Notes: generated from the sequence alone by a model not told the origin. Shown: positions 39,679-50,118, counted from the first letter of the stretch. The stretch is 64,000 nucleotides of DNA from Pelagibacteraceae bacterium AG-426-M19 (GCA_003210025.1 QCNW01000002.1:107295-171294); one strand, 5' to 3'. A program made the numbers and translations.

Positions 39679-40590
39679 ATGAAAAGAGCTAATCTTATAA
39701 TTGGGACACGTGGAAGTAAGTTAGCAATGATTTATGCTGAAAATGTGAAAAAAGAACTAAAAAAATATTTTTCTAAAGAGATTGAATTAAAAAAAATAGT
39801 AACAACAGGAGATCAAAAGCAAGAAGAGAGATTATCTGAAATAGGAGGCAAAGGATTATTTTCAAAACAAATTGAAAAAGATTTATTAAATAAAAATATA
39901 GATATTGCAGTACATGCCTTCAAAGATATGCCTACTGAAGAAACTGAAAATCTTTTAACTAATAATTTTTTAAAAAGAAATTCTCCTAATGAAATTTTAA
40001 TAAGTAAAAATAATATAAAATTTGAAGATTTAGAGCCAAACTCAATTATTGGTACATCATCATATAGACGAGAATATCAACTTAAGAAAAAAAGACCCAA
40101 CTTAAAATATAAACTTATCAGAGGAAATGTTGATACTAGAGTTCAAAAGTTAGAAAAAGGAGAATATGATGCAATAATTCTCTCAAAAGCAGGAGTAGAT
40201 GCTTTAAATTTACAACATAAAATTTCACAAGAATTCAGTGTTGATGAACTTATACCTTGTGCAGGCCAAGGAATTATCGCAATTCAATGCAGAGAAGATG
40301 ATAATGAAATTAAAAAATTACTTGAAAACATTAACGATCAAGAAACAAGAACTGTCGCAAAAGCAGAAAGAGAGGTCTTAAAAGTTCTTGAAGGAGATTG
40401 TGACACTGCAGTCGGTGTATTTGCAAAATCAAATGGTAAAAAAGTAGACCTATTGACCGAATTGTTTTCTGTTGATGGAAAAAATAGATATTTCGTAAAA
40501 AAAAGTCTTCAAAAAGATAATATTGAGTCTACTAGTAGAATGGTGGGAGAGGAGCTTAAATTAAAATCAAAAGGTTCTTATAAAAATTAA
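39679..40590 (+). CDS. hemC: Porphobilinogen deaminase
   Basis: IIGTRGSKLAMIYAENVKKEL, GGKGLFSKQIEKDLL, AVHAFKDMPTE, IGTSSYRREYQL, RGNVDTRVQKL, EGDCDTAVGVFA. Confidence 0.97.
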   Translation: MKRANLIIGTRGSKLAMIYAENVKKELKKYFSKEIELKKIVTTGDQKQEERLSEIGGKGLFSKQIEKDLLNKNIDIAVHAFKDMPTEETENLLTNNFLKRNSPNEILISKNNIKFEDLEPNSIIGTSSYRREYQLKKKRPNLKYKLIRGNVDTRVQKLEKGEYDAIILSKAGVDALNLQHKISQEFSVDELIPCAGQGIIAIQCREDDNEIKKLLENINDQETRTVAKAEREVLKVLEGDCDTAVGVFAKSNGKKVDLLTELFSVDGKNRYFVKKSLQKDNIESTSRMVGEELKLKSKGSYKN

Positions 40591-40591
40591 A

Positions 40592-41290
40592 ATGCATATT
40601 TTATTAACCAGACCATTAGATGATAGCAAAGAATTAATTTTAAAATTTACTTCTATGAAACATAAAGTTTCTCATTTACCTTTATTACAAATAAAAAAAA
40701 TAGAAACTCAAGAAATAGATTTTAGACAATTCAAAGGCGTCATTTTCACGAGCGCTAATTCTTTAAAAAATCTAAATATTTCAAAAATAGATAAAAAAAT
40801 AATTTGTTTTTGTGTTGGCCTTGCAACAGAAAGAAAGGCAAAAGAATTAGGCCTTCAAAATATTTTCTGCGCCGAAGGCAACGTAAATAATCTTAAAGAA
40901 TTAATTTTACAAAATTTTGACCCAAAGATTGGACCAATGGCCTATATTAGTGGAGAAATTGTTTCTTATAATCTTGATCAAGACTTAATTTCAGAAAACT
41001 ATGTTATCAAGAGAATTATAAATTATACTGCAATACCCAATGAAAATTTAAGTGACGATTTTTTAATAGATATTAAATCTTCTGTGCCAGAAATTGTTTA
41101 CATATATTCTGAAAATAGTGCGAAGGCATTTTTTAAGTTAATAAAAAAATATAATTTAGATAATATTTGGATGGAAACTAACCTAATGTGTATGGGCGAA
41201 AAAGCTTCATCAGTATTGAATGACATAAAATGGAAAAAAATTTTTCTTTTTAACCCTGGTGAAGAGGAGTTTTTGCTATATAAAATTTAA
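40592..41290 (+). CDS. hemD: Uroporphyrinogen-III synthase
   Basis: HILLTRPLDDSKELI, GVIFTSANSLKNL; directly downstream of hemC. Confidence 0.87.
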   Translation: MHILLTRPLDDSKELILKFTSMKHKVSHLPLLQIKKIETQEIDFRQFKGVIFTSANSLKNLNISKIDKKIICFCVGLATERKAKELGLQNIFCAEGNVNNLKELILQNFDPKIGPMAYISGEIVSYNLDQDLISENYVIKRIINYTAIPNENLSDDFLIDIKSSVPEIVYIYSENSAKAFFKLIKKYNLDNIWMETNLMCMGEKASSVLNDIKWKKIFLFNPGEEEFLLYKI

Positions 41291-41292
41291 AA

Positions 41293-42378
41293 ATGGACGT
41301 TTTAAATAAACTAAATGAGCTATTTTTATCTGTTTGGAAGCAGGGAATTCTAGGGGTAGATTTCTTTCAGATAATAGTAGGTCTTGGAATATTTGTATTA
41401 TTTTTAATATTTAGAGGTCTAATCAGCAAACTTGTAATAAAAAAATTGGAATTAATTTCAAAAAGAACAACCAATAAATTAGATGATACTTTTGTAAAAT
41501 CTATGGAAGGTCCTGCAAGATTTCTTCCAATTGTTCTTGGTGTCTTTTTTGCTAGTTACTATATGTCATTTGATAATGAGACTAGGGGTTTCATAGATAA
41601 CATTAACAGAACTCTAATAACAATTTTAATATTTTGGATAATACATCAGATAATTGAGCCTATATCATATATTTTAAGTGGATTAGATAAAGTCCTGACA
41701 AAAGAATTAATAGGCTGGATTATAAAGTCTCTTAAAATTTTAATTTTTATTTTAGGCGCAGCTGCTGTTCTTGAGTTATGGGGAATTAAAATTGGACCAA
41801 TAATTGCAGGGTTAGGTTTATTTGGAGTAGCAGTAGCATTAGGCGCTCAGGATTTATTTAAAAATTTAATCTCCGGAATTTTAGTTTTAGTTGAAAAAAG
41901 ATTTAGAATTGGTGATTGGATTAAAGTTGAGGGAGTTATCGAAGGGGTTGTTGAAAACATTGGATTCAGATCAACTGTTATAAGAAAATTTGATAAATCA
42001 CTGGCAATTATTCCTAATTTTCAATTTGCAGAAAATGCAGTGATTAATAATACAAGAAAGACTAACTGGGCTATTAGTTGGATAATAACTCTTCAATATG
42101 ACACTACAATTGATCAATTGAAAACAATAAGAGACGAAATTGAAGATCACATAAATAAAGGTGATGATTATGACCAATCTGTAGGAGTCGCTGTAAGAAT
42201 TGATAAGTTTTCAGATAGCTCGATTGATATGTATGTTAGATGTTTTACAAAAACAAATAGTTGGACTAATTATTTACAAGTAAAAGAAAATTTGGCACTT
42301 GAAATAAAAAAAATTGTTGAAGGCAAGGGAGCTGCTTTTGCATTTCCAAGTCAGTCCATCTATGTTGAAAAAAAATGA
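41293..42378 (+). CDS. MscS family mechanosensitive channel
   Basis: GPIIAGLGLFGVAVALGAQDLFKNLISGILVLVEKRFRIGDWIKVEGVIEGVVENIGFRSTVIRKFDKSLAIIPN. Confidence 0.95.
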   Translation: MDVLNKLNELFLSVWKQGILGVDFFQIIVGLGIFVLFLIFRGLISKLVIKKLELISKRTTNKLDDTFVKSMEGPARFLPIVLGVFFASYYMSFDNETRGFIDNINRTLITILIFWIIHQIIEPISYILSGLDKVLTKELIGWIIKSLKILIFILGAAAVLELWGIKIGPIIAGLGLFGVAVALGAQDLFKNLISGILVLVEKRFRIGDWIKVEGVIEGVVENIGFRSTVIRKFDKSLAIIPNFQFAENAVINNTRKTNWAISWIITLQYDTTIDQLKTIRDEIEDHINKGDDYDQSVGVAVRIDKFSDSSIDMYVRCFTKTNSWTNYLQVKENLALEIKKIVEGKGAAFAFPSQSIYVEKK

Positions 42379-42665
42379 TCGCTATATTTTATTTAGCTCT
42401 TCAAATTTTAAAACTCTATTCATATGTTGTAATTGCCAATGTCGTTATAAGTTGGTTGGTCGCTTTTAATGTACTAAATACAAGCAATCGGTTTGTATAT
42501 TTAATATTAGATTTCACTTACAAAATGACAGAACCGATTTTAATGAGAATTAGAAGATTTTTACCTAACCTTGGTGCTTTTGATATTTCTCCTATCGTAC
42601 TTCTTTTGTTGATATGGTTCATAGAAATGTGTATGAAACTCTACATTGCACCACTAATATTTTAA
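42375..42665 (+). CDS. YggT family protein
   Basis: 96 aa; LYSYVVIANVVISWLVAFNVLN..., MTEPILMRIRRFLPNLGAFDISPIVLLLLIWFIEM. Confidence 0.9.
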   Translation: MIAIFYLALQILKLYSYVVIANVVISWLVAFNVLNTSNRFVYLILDFTYKMTEPILMRIRRFLPNLGAFDISPIVLLLLIWFIEMCMKLYIAPLIF

Positions 42666-42668
42666 TAA

Positions 42669-43514
42669 ATGATTTTAATTGATGGAAAAAAAGCTGCTGC
42701 TGATTTAAGAGAAGAGCTCAAGAAAGAAGTCCTATCCTTAAAAGATAAGCATAATAAAGTACCAGGTTTAACAGTCATATTGATTGGTGATTTAGCACCT
42801 AGTCAAATTTATGTTAGAAATAAAGAGAAATCTGCCAATGAAGTAGGCCTTAAATCAGAGGTGGTTAGATACCCTGACAGTGTTGAAGAAAGTGAAGTTT
42901 TAAAAAAAATCGATGAACTTAATAATGACGATTCCGTTTCAGGAATTTTAGTTCAGCTCCCACTTCCAAAACATATTGATAAACAAAAAGTTATAGAGTC
43001 AATTATGCCAGAGAAAGATGTAGATGGATTTCATCCCATGAATGTTGGTAATCTGTCGTCAGGTTATGAAAGTTCTATTCCATGCACCCCTTTAGGTTGT
43101 TATTTATTAATAAAAAAAATTGAACCAAACCTTAATGGAAAAAAGGCTGTAATTGTTGGAAGATCAAATTTAAATGGCAAGCCAATGACACAGTTGTTGT
43201 TGAAAGAAAATTGCACAGTTACAATTACTCATTCAAAAACTAATGATCTTAAAGGTGAATGTTTAAAAGGAGACATTATAGTTGCTGCTGTTGGGATCCC
43301 TGAGCTTGTAAAAGGTGATTGGGTTAAAAAAGATGCAATTGTGATTGACGTTGGTATTAATAAAACTGAAAACGGCCTAGTTGGTGATGTTGCATTTGAT
43401 GAAGTATCAAAAGTTGCAAAAGCTTTAACTCCAGTTCCAGGTGGAGTCGGACCTATGACTATTGCATGTTTACTTAAAAATACAATCGAATGTTTTAAAA
43501 GAGCGAATAAATAA
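42669..43514 (+). CDS. folD: Methylenetetrahydrofolate dehydrogenase/cyclohydrolase
   Basis: LTVILIGDLAPSQIYVRNKEKSANEVGL, GILVQLPLPKHID, KDVDGFHPMNVG, VIVGRSNLNGKPM, PVPGGVGPMTIACL. Confidence 0.98.
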   Translation: MILIDGKKAAADLREELKKEVLSLKDKHNKVPGLTVILIGDLAPSQIYVRNKEKSANEVGLKSEVVRYPDSVEESEVLKKIDELNNDDSVSGILVQLPLPKHIDKQKVIESIMPEKDVDGFHPMNVGNLSSGYESSIPCTPLGCYLLIKKIEPNLNGKKAVIVGRSNLNGKPMTQLLLKENCTVTITHSKTNDLKGECLKGDIIVAAVGIPELVKGDWVKKDAIVIDVGINKTENGLVGDVAFDEVSKVAKALTPVPGGVGPMTIACLLKNTIECFKRANK

Positions 43515-43520
43515 AATTTA

Positions 43521-46058
43521 CTATTGATTTCTTATTAATGGATAAACTTTAGGACTTAAGTATTTAAGATTAGTTAGCATAATTAAAATCAAGGTCACAA
43601 TTCCTATAGAGGCACCAAGGTAAATTAAAACTTTAAAATCAAATTGCCAAACTAATTCAAAAATATTCTCCATAATAAATTTTGATCCAATTACTGCAAA
43701 AAAAATTGCAATTAATATTACCGACATAAAAATTATTATAAATTCTATCAAAGACGAAAATATAATTTCTTTTTTTGAAAAACCTAAAATTTTAAATACA
43801 AGATTTTGGTACTCTTTTACTTTTCCTTGGACCATTATAGCACTTGAGATAACAATCAATCCAATGACAATTGTTACACCAGAAATTAGGGTTACAGCTA
43901 TGAAGACTTTATTTAAAACCGATGTTACTTTGTTTAAGTAATCAGCAATTTTTATCATAGATAAACTTGGTAATACTTCTAACATTTTGGTTTCATCAAA
44001 ATTATCTGGATTTTTAAATTTAGCTGTTGCTAAATATTCATGAGGAATTTTTTTTGCAAATTGTGGATTAAATAACATGGCAAAATTAATACTTAGATCA
44101 CGATAATCAACTTCTCTAAAATTAACTATTTCTCCGTCAATTTCTCGACCATAAATAGTTAAAGTAAAAATATCTCCCAACTCAATATTAAAATCTTTAG
44201 CCACTTTTGCATCAAGCGATATCTGAAGTTGGTTAGGTTTAGATAAATCCCACCACTCTCCTTTTAAAATCGGGTTATCTTTAGGTATATTTTCAACCCA
44301 AGAAGATCTTCTTTCACTTCCAATTACCCAATAACTATCATTATCTGGTTTAATATAGCTATTTGGATTCACACCATTAATTTTTACTATTCCGGAAGAA
44401 ACCATAGGTACTATTTCAATGTCCGCATCAGGGTCCATTTTGTAAACACCTTGTTCAAATTTTTTCTTTTCACCCTTTTGAATTCCAACAAAAAAATAAT
44501 CAGGTGCAATATCTGGAATAGATCTTGCAATTTCTCTCTTAAAATTTGTTCCAACCAAAGCTAAAGTTAATAATAAAGTTACACCTAAGCCTAAAGACAT
44601 GATTGTGATAGGAGTGATACTTTTTGTTTGAGTGATATTTTTAATCGATACTTTTAAAGAGATATTTGAAATAAAATTAAACTTTTTTAGTAAATAAATT
44701 ATAATTTTCGAAAGTAAAAAAAATACAATTAGACATACAAAAAAAGCCAGAAAATAACCCAAGCTATAAGAAGGTCTTTCAGATCCCATTGTAAACAATA
44801 AAACTAAAAATGATAATAAGATAAAACTTAAAATAACTGACTTTTTTGAGTAATAAAATTGTAGGTTTTGGAATACATTTCTAAATAGGTTTGATGCTTT
44901 AACTTGATCAATTGAACTTATTGTTGGTATTGAAAAAATTATAAGAACTAACAAACCTACAATAAATATTTTTATAAAATTAATTAAAGAGAATTTTGGA
45001 TAAACATTTAATCCCAACCCATCAGATAAATATTTGTCTGCAATTGGTACAATTAAAAAACTTGAGCCATAAGAAATTACAGTAATAATAAATAATAATA
45101 TAAATAATTGAAGATAATAAAGTGTTTTTATATTCCCTGAATAAAATCCTACAGCTTTTCTTACAGCTATAGACATATTGTTCTGGTTTATAAAAGACAA
45201 CAATGTATTAGCGATACCTATTCCAGCAATTAACATTGCACTAATTGAAACTAAAGAGAGAAATTGGGAAAAATTATTAATTATCCTTTTTAAGCCACTT
45301 GCTGAATTTTCTGGAAATCTAAGTTTTACTTTTTGGTCATCTTTAAAAATATCTTTGATCTTACTTTCTATTTTTTCTGGATCATCACTTGGATTAAATT
45401 TTACTTTATATTCATAATTTAAAAAACTACCTATTCCATTTAGTTTTAGTATCTGCAAAGTTTGTTTTCCTGCTAATGCCCAATCTCCAAAAGCTACAAA
45501 CCCACTGACATCAGGTACAGATTTTATAATTCCAACAACTATGAAACTTTGATCTTGTACCTTAACTTTGTCATTTATTTTTATCTTTAAAGTTTTTGAT
45601 AAACTTTCATTAATCAAAATCGTCTTTGGTTCCTTTTGCATTCTTTCATAAGCATCTTCTGGCTCATAAACAACTTCACCGTAAAGTGGATATTTTTCAT
45701 CAACTGTTTTAATCCTTGTAAATAATGATTTATTTTTTTCTCTGCCTGTCGTAGAAAGCATTGTACTGAACTCTATCATTTGCGAGACAGTTGAAAATTC
45801 CTTTACTTTATTGACCAAATTAAGATCCCCCTGATTACGGTTATAATCGATTTCGAGATCTCCACCCAAAAGAACTTTTGCATTATCATTAAGCTCTTTT
45901 TTTAAACTATCTTCGATTGTAAAGATGGCACTTAAAATAAAAAGACTGATAAACAGCGTTACAATAATGCTTGAAATTTTTTTATAATTTCTGCTTAAAT
46001 CCTTTAAAGCATACTTGAATATTAAACTTAACTCCGAAGAATTATTTAATTTTTCCAT
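43521..46058 (-). CDS. ABC transporter permease (FtsX/LolC-E/YbbP-like, 845 aa)
   Basis: Two FtsX-like modules (ISAMLIAGIGIANTLLSFINQNNMSIAVRKAVGF; GVTIVIGLIVISSAIMVQGKVKEYQNLVFKILGFSKKEI); downstream of its ATPase. Confidence 0.9.
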   Translation of the reverse strand: MEKLNNSSELSLIFKYALKDLSRNYKKISSIIVTLFISLFILSAIFTIEDSLKKELNDNAKVLLGGDLEIDYNRNQGDLNLVNKVKEFSTVSQMIEFSTMLSTTGREKNKSLFTRIKTVDEKYPLYGEVVYEPEDAYERMQKEPKTILINESLSKTLKIKINDKVKVQDQSFIVVGIIKSVPDVSGFVAFGDWALAGKQTLQILKLNGIGSFLNYEYKVKFNPSDDPEKIESKIKDIFKDDQKVKLRFPENSASGLKRIINNFSQFLSLVSISAMLIAGIGIANTLLSFINQNNMSIAVRKAVGFYSGNIKTLYYLQLFILLFIITVISYGSSFLIVPIADKYLSDGLGLNVYPKFSLINFIKIFIVGLLVLIIFSIPTISSIDQVKASNLFRNVFQNLQFYYSKKSVILSFILLSFLVLLFTMGSERPSYSLGYFLAFFVCLIVFFLLSKIIIYLLKKFNFISNISLKVSIKNITQTKSITPITIMSLGLGVTLLLTLALVGTNFKREIARSIPDIAPDYFFVGIQKGEKKKFEQGVYKMDPDADIEIVPMVSSGIVKINGVNPNSYIKPDNDSYWVIGSERRSSWVENIPKDNPILKGEWWDLSKPNQLQISLDAKVAKDFNIELGDIFTLTIYGREIDGEIVNFREVDYRDLSINFAMLFNPQFAKKIPHEYLATAKFKNPDNFDETKMLEVLPSLSMIKIADYLNKVTSVLNKVFIAVTLISGVTIVIGLIVISSAIMVQGKVKEYQNLVFKILGFSKKEIIFSSLIEFIIIFMSVILIAIFFAVIGSKFIMENIFELVWQFDFKVLIYLGASIGIVTLILIMLTNLKYLSPKVYPLIRNQ

Positions 46059-46707
46059 CTTTGATTTTAATTTTTCGTTTTGCTTTGTCTGCTAATTTTG
46101 GATCATGTGTGACCATTATTAAAGAAGACCCTTCTTCTTTGACGTATTTAAATAAAATTTCAGAGATCATTATTGAGTTTTCGGTATCTAGATTACCAGT
46201 TGGTTCATCAGCTAAAATCAAATCTGGTTTCATTGCAATAGCTCTTGCAATCGCCACACGTTGTTGCTCTCCGCCAGATAATTGACTTGGAAGATTATTG
46301 AATCTATGTTTTAGACCAAATCGATCTAATAAACTTTTTGCTTCTTTCTCTGGATTTTTAAATTCATTAAGTTCAAGTGATAAAGCTACATTTTCAACAG
46401 CTGTATAATTTGGAATTAAATAGAAAGATTGAAATATAATTCCTATATTTTGCTTTCTAATTTCAGATACTTCGTCTTCATTAAGATTTGTTATTTCCCT
46501 GTCTTGAAATATAATTTTCCCTGAGGTTGGACGTTCTAGTCCACCAATAAGCATAATCAAGCTTGTTTTTCCTGACCCACTTTCTCCAACCACAGATACA
46601 GTTTCTTTTTTTTTTATAGTTAAATCAATATTTTTTAAAACATTGATATTGTCCTTCCCAGTTTGGTATTTGAGATTTATTTTTTTTAATTTAAGAAGTG
46701 TGTTCAT
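46042..46707 (-). CDS. ABC transporter ATP-binding protein (LolD/YbbA-like)
   Basis: VVGESGSGKTSLIMLIGGLERPTSGKI, LSGGEQQRVAIARAIAMKPDLILADEPTGNLD; start re-called at MNTLLKLKKINLKY (46707). Confidence 0.94.
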   Translation of the reverse strand: MNTLLKLKKINLKYQTGKDNINVLKNIDLTIKKKETVSVVGESGSGKTSLIMLIGGLERPTSGKIIFQDREITNLNEDEVSEIRKQNIGIIFQSFYLIPNYTAVENVALSLELNEFKNPEKEAKSLLDRFGLKHRFNNLPSQLSGGEQQRVAIARAIAMKPDLILADEPTGNLDTENSIMISEILFKYVKEEGSSLIMVTHDPKLADKAKRKIKIKDGKIK

Positions 46708-47314
46708 GAATAAAAGTTTATTTATAAAAATATTGTTATTCTTTCTAGTGCACATAAATGCAAGTGCAATAGAAAAGGTTATATTATTCGGCGATAGTTT
46801 AATGGCGGGTTATGGTCTACCTAAAGAGCAACACTTATCTTTGGTTTTAGAAAGTAATCTCGTTAGGAGTGGTTTAAATATTAAGGTAATAAATGGAAGT
46901 GTGTCAGGTAGTACTTCTTCTGGTGGATTGAATAGAGCAGAATGGAGTTTATCAGAACCCGGTATTGATCTAATCATCCTTGGTCTTGGGGCAAATGATA
47001 TGCTTAGAGGAATTCAACCAGATGAAACCGAGAGAAATTTAGAAGAAATAATTAAAATCGCTAACAGTAAAAAAATAAAAATTATAATAGCTGGGATGGT
47101 TGCGCCAACAACTCATGGAACTAAGTATAAAAAAAATTTTGATGCTATTTATCCTAAATTGTCAAAAAAATATAATTTACCCTTAATTCCATTTTTGCTA
47201 GAGGGTGTTGCTCTTGATCCAAATCTAAATCAACAGGATGGCATACATCCTAACAAAGCTGGAACAATAGTTATAAGTAATACAATTCAAGATATTATTT
47301 CAAAAAATTATTAA
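46706..47314 (+). CDS. tesA: GDSL-type arylesterase/lysophospholipase (TesA-like)
   Basis: VILFGDSLMAGYGLPKEQ, VINGSVSGSTSSGGLNR, IILGLGANDMLRG, DGIHPNKAG; start re-called at ATG 46706 (MNKSLFIKILLFFLVHINASA signal peptide). Confidence 0.92.
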   Translation: MNKSLFIKILLFFLVHINASAIEKVILFGDSLMAGYGLPKEQHLSLVLESNLVRSGLNIKVINGSVSGSTSSGGLNRAEWSLSEPGIDLIILGLGANDMLRGIQPDETERNLEEIIKIANSKKIKIIIAGMVAPTTHGTKYKKNFDAIYPKLSKKYNLPLIPFLLEGVALDPNLNQQDGIHPNKAGTIVISNTIQDIISKNY

Positions 47315-47320
47315 TCGGAT

Positions 47321-48322
47321 ATGAAAAAAAAATATCATCATTTAGCAAATGGCACATTTCGTAATCCTGAAGGATCAGAGGTGATTGATATGAATTTCAA
47401 TTGGTCGTTTAAGGTCTTTAACCAAGAAAAAAAAAAATTAGATATGACTTTTCCTGAAAGTAATATCATTAAAAAAGAAAAAGTTTTATTGGATTTAAAT
47501 AATTTCCAAAAAGAAGATTATGTAGCGTGGATAGGTCATGCAACATTTTTATTAAAATTAGGGGGAATAACAATAATAACAGATCCAGTTTTTTCAAAAA
47601 ATGCAGGACCTTTATTTTTTGGGCCAAAGAGATTTACCGAACCAGCATTAAAACTTAATGAGATACCAAGAACAGATATTTTTCTACTAACTCACAATCA
47701 CTACGATCATCAAGATATGAAAACAATAATGAGATTTCCTTATAAAGAATCTAAAGTCCTGTTACCTTTAGGACTAAAAAAATATTTTAAAATTAATAGA
47801 TTTAAAGATGTAAATGAAATGGATTGGTATGATCAAATAAGAATAAATCAGAATTTAAATATTACTTTTTTGCCATCAGTCCACTGGTCAAAAAGGAGTT
47901 TAACGGATACTAACAAAACTTTATGGGGCAGCTATTTGATTGAATACAAAGGAAAAAAAATATTATTTTCATGTGATACTGGTGTTGGAAAAATATATAA
48001 AGAATTGGGAGATAAGTATGGTCCAATTGATTTAACATTTATTAACATTGGCGCATATAATTTTTATCCTATGGCTTCAATTAAAGATTCTTCTGCTTAC
48101 CACACTAACCCTGAAGAAGCCCTTGGACTTGCTAAAGATTTAAAAAGTAAAAAAGTAATTGGAATGCATTGGGGAACTTTTGTCTTATCACTTGAACCAA
48201 TATTAGAGCCCCCTTTAAGGTTTAAGCAAAATGCAGAAAAATTTGGATTTAAAAAAGATGATGCAATTATTTTTAAAATTGGTGAATTTAAATTATTTAA
48301 AGAGCTTTTTGATACTAACTAG
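47321..48322 (+). CDS. Metallo-beta-lactamase-fold hydrolase (NAPE-PLD/UlaG-like)
   Basis: AWIGHATFLLKLGGITIITDPVFSKNAGPLFFGPKRFTEPALKLNEIPRTDIFLLTHNHYDHQD; LFSCDTGVG; IGMHWGTF. Confidence 0.92.
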   Translation: MKKKYHHLANGTFRNPEGSEVIDMNFNWSFKVFNQEKKKLDMTFPESNIIKKEKVLLDLNNFQKEDYVAWIGHATFLLKLGGITIITDPVFSKNAGPLFFGPKRFTEPALKLNEIPRTDIFLLTHNHYDHQDMKTIMRFPYKESKVLLPLGLKKYFKINRFKDVNEMDWYDQIRINQNLNITFLPSVHWSKRSLTDTNKTLWGSYLIEYKGKKILFSCDTGVGKIYKELGDKYGPIDLTFINIGAYNFYPMASIKDSSAYHTNPEEALGLAKDLKSKKVIGMHWGTFVLSLEPILEPPLRFKQNAEKFGFKKDDAIIFKIGEFKLFKELFDTN

Positions 48323-49379
48323 AATTTTCCATCAACCACAATCCATCTTGATTTAAAAAATATAGTTTACCATTTATAGGATGAATTTGTATGTCTCTGA
48401 TTCTTCCAATTTTATCTTTAAATATTATTTCCTCTTTTACGTTTGATAAATCATTAAACTCTAATTTTCTTAAAGACTTATCTTTAAGAGAAGTAATTAA
48501 TGCATGACCATTCCAATCTTTAAATTCATTACCTTTATAAATTGTGATTGCACTTGTGGCTATTGATGGAACCCAATATTGAATGGCTTTTGTAAAGCCA
48601 GGTTTCCATTTTGGCCCTATTGGTATACCTGAATAATTTGTGCCACCCCATCCAAGAATTTTCCAACCATAATTTTCACCTTTCTTTGCTTCACCAAACC
48701 AATCGCCTCCTTTTGCACCATGATTACTCATATAAATTTTTCCATCAAAAGGTGATAAAGCTAAACCTTGAGGATTTCTTACACCAATTTGATATATTTC
48801 AGGTAGCCAATCTGATTTCCCCTCAAAACGAGGATTGTCTTTTGGAATGCCACCATCTAGATAAATTCTAATTATACTTCCTGGATGTTTATTTCCATCT
48901 TGAGCAATCATTCCCCCGCCTCTTTCACCTGCAGAAGCAAATAAATAGTTGTCTTTAATTGCAAGTCTTGAACCAAAATGATAAGGCGAGTCAATTGGTG
49001 GATTGGCTTGAAAAATATTTTTAAAATTTAATTTGTTTTTATTAAATTTTGCACGTGCAATTGAGGTACTAGTCTTCCAATTATTTCTATTTTCTGTGTA
49101 TGAGATGTAAATGTAATCTTCATGATACAGAATATCCAATAGTCCTCCCTGTCCATATTCTACAAAATTTAAGTTATGATCAATTTCATTTATCTCTCTT
49201 GTAGAAATGTTTACAAATTTAATTTTTCCACCTTTCTCGGTAACAATTATTTCATTATCATTAACGAACGACGAACCCCAGGGTGCTTCTAATCCAATAA
49301 TTTTACTAAAGTTAAAATTTTTACTAAATGAATTAGTTGAAAATAATATTAAGGATAAAAGAAATAATAATTTCTTCAC
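48315..49379 (-). CDS. PQQ-dependent aldose sugar dehydrogenase (YliI/Asd-like)
   Basis: LEAPWGSSFVNDNEIIVTEKGGKI, GQGGLLDILYHEDYIYISYTE, IYQIGVRNPQGLALSPFDGKIYMSNHGAKGGDWFGEAKKGENYGW; GTG start at 49379 gives a signal peptide VKKLLFLLSLILFSTNSFS. Confidence 0.92.
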   Translation of the reverse strand: MKKLLFLLSLILFSTNSFSKNFNFSKIIGLEAPWGSSFVNDNEIIVTEKGGKIKFVNISTREINEIDHNLNFVEYGQGGLLDILYHEDYIYISYTENRNNWKTSTSIARAKFNKNKLNFKNIFQANPPIDSPYHFGSRLAIKDNYLFASAGERGGGMIAQDGNKHPGSIIRIYLDGGIPKDNPRFEGKSDWLPEIYQIGVRNPQGLALSPFDGKIYMSNHGAKGGDWFGEAKKGENYGWKILGWGGTNYSGIPIGPKWKPGFTKAIQYWVPSIATSAITIYKGNEFKDWNGHALITSLKDKSLRKLEFNDLSNVKEEIIFKDKIGRIRDIQIHPINGKLYFLNQDGLWLMENSS

Positions 49380-49380
49380 T

Positions 49381-50091
49381 CTATGAAAGTTTTGATCTAC
49401 CACCATCGACAGCAATAATTTGTCCTGTAACCCAAGAACTGTCTTCAGTTATTAGAAATTTTGCAAGCGAAGCTGAGTCTTTACCTTCTCCAAGTCTTTT
49501 TAATGGATGGGCTTTTGCTATACCGTCAGCTAATACTTTATTTTTAAGCATTGGTTCTGCAATTTTTGAATTAGTTAAACTTGGAGCAATGCAATTTACT
49601 CTTATATTAGGAGCAAATTCTGCTGCTAAAGAAACAGTTAATCCTTCAACAGCTGCTTTAGTTGAAGCTATAATTGCATGATTTGTAAAACCCCTTTGAG
49701 CAGCAACAGTTGAAAACAAAACAATCGATCCTTTATTTTTTTTTAAACTTTCTTGATAACCTTTAATTAAATCTACTGCGGAATATAAATTTAATTTCAT
49801 ACATTTTGTAAAATCTTGTTCTGATACCATTCTCAAAGGTTTTAAATCAATTGAACCAACACAATAAGCTATACCTTTGATATCATCTACTTCGGACTTA
49901 ATCTTTTCAACAAAACCATTTTCTAAAACGTCAGAGACTGTATATTTACAATTTAGTTTTTCAGACAAAGATTTTGTCCTTTCTTCATCCCTACCAATTA
50001 AATGTACTTCTTTGCCGGCTGCATATAACTGTTCGGCTAAATTAGATCCGATAGATCCTGTCGCACCTACTACTAGATATTTTTCTGACAT
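49381..50091 (-). CDS. SDR-family oxidoreductase
   Basis: LVVGATGSIGSNLAEQLYAAGKEVHLIGRD, SIVLFSTVAAQRGFTNHAIIASTKAAVEGL, AVDGGRSKLS. Confidence 0.93.
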   Translation of the reverse strand: MSEKYLVVGATGSIGSNLAEQLYAAGKEVHLIGRDEERTKSLSEKLNCKYTVSDVLENGFVEKIKSEVDDIKGIAYCVGSIDLKPLRMVSEQDFTKCMKLNLYSAVDLIKGYQESLKKNKGSIVLFSTVAAQRGFTNHAIIASTKAAVEGLTVSLAAEFAPNIRVNCIAPSLTNSKIAEPMLKNKVLADGIAKAHPLKRLGEGKDSASLAKFLITEDSSWVTGQIIAVDGGRSKLS

Positions 50092-50118
50092 AAATTTTTA
50101 AAGAGTTATATATAGTTA

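Noticed and set aside
46061-46285. Plus-strand 74-aa ORF
   Set aside because: Antisense of ABC ATPase; ends within mirrored Walker B/signature region
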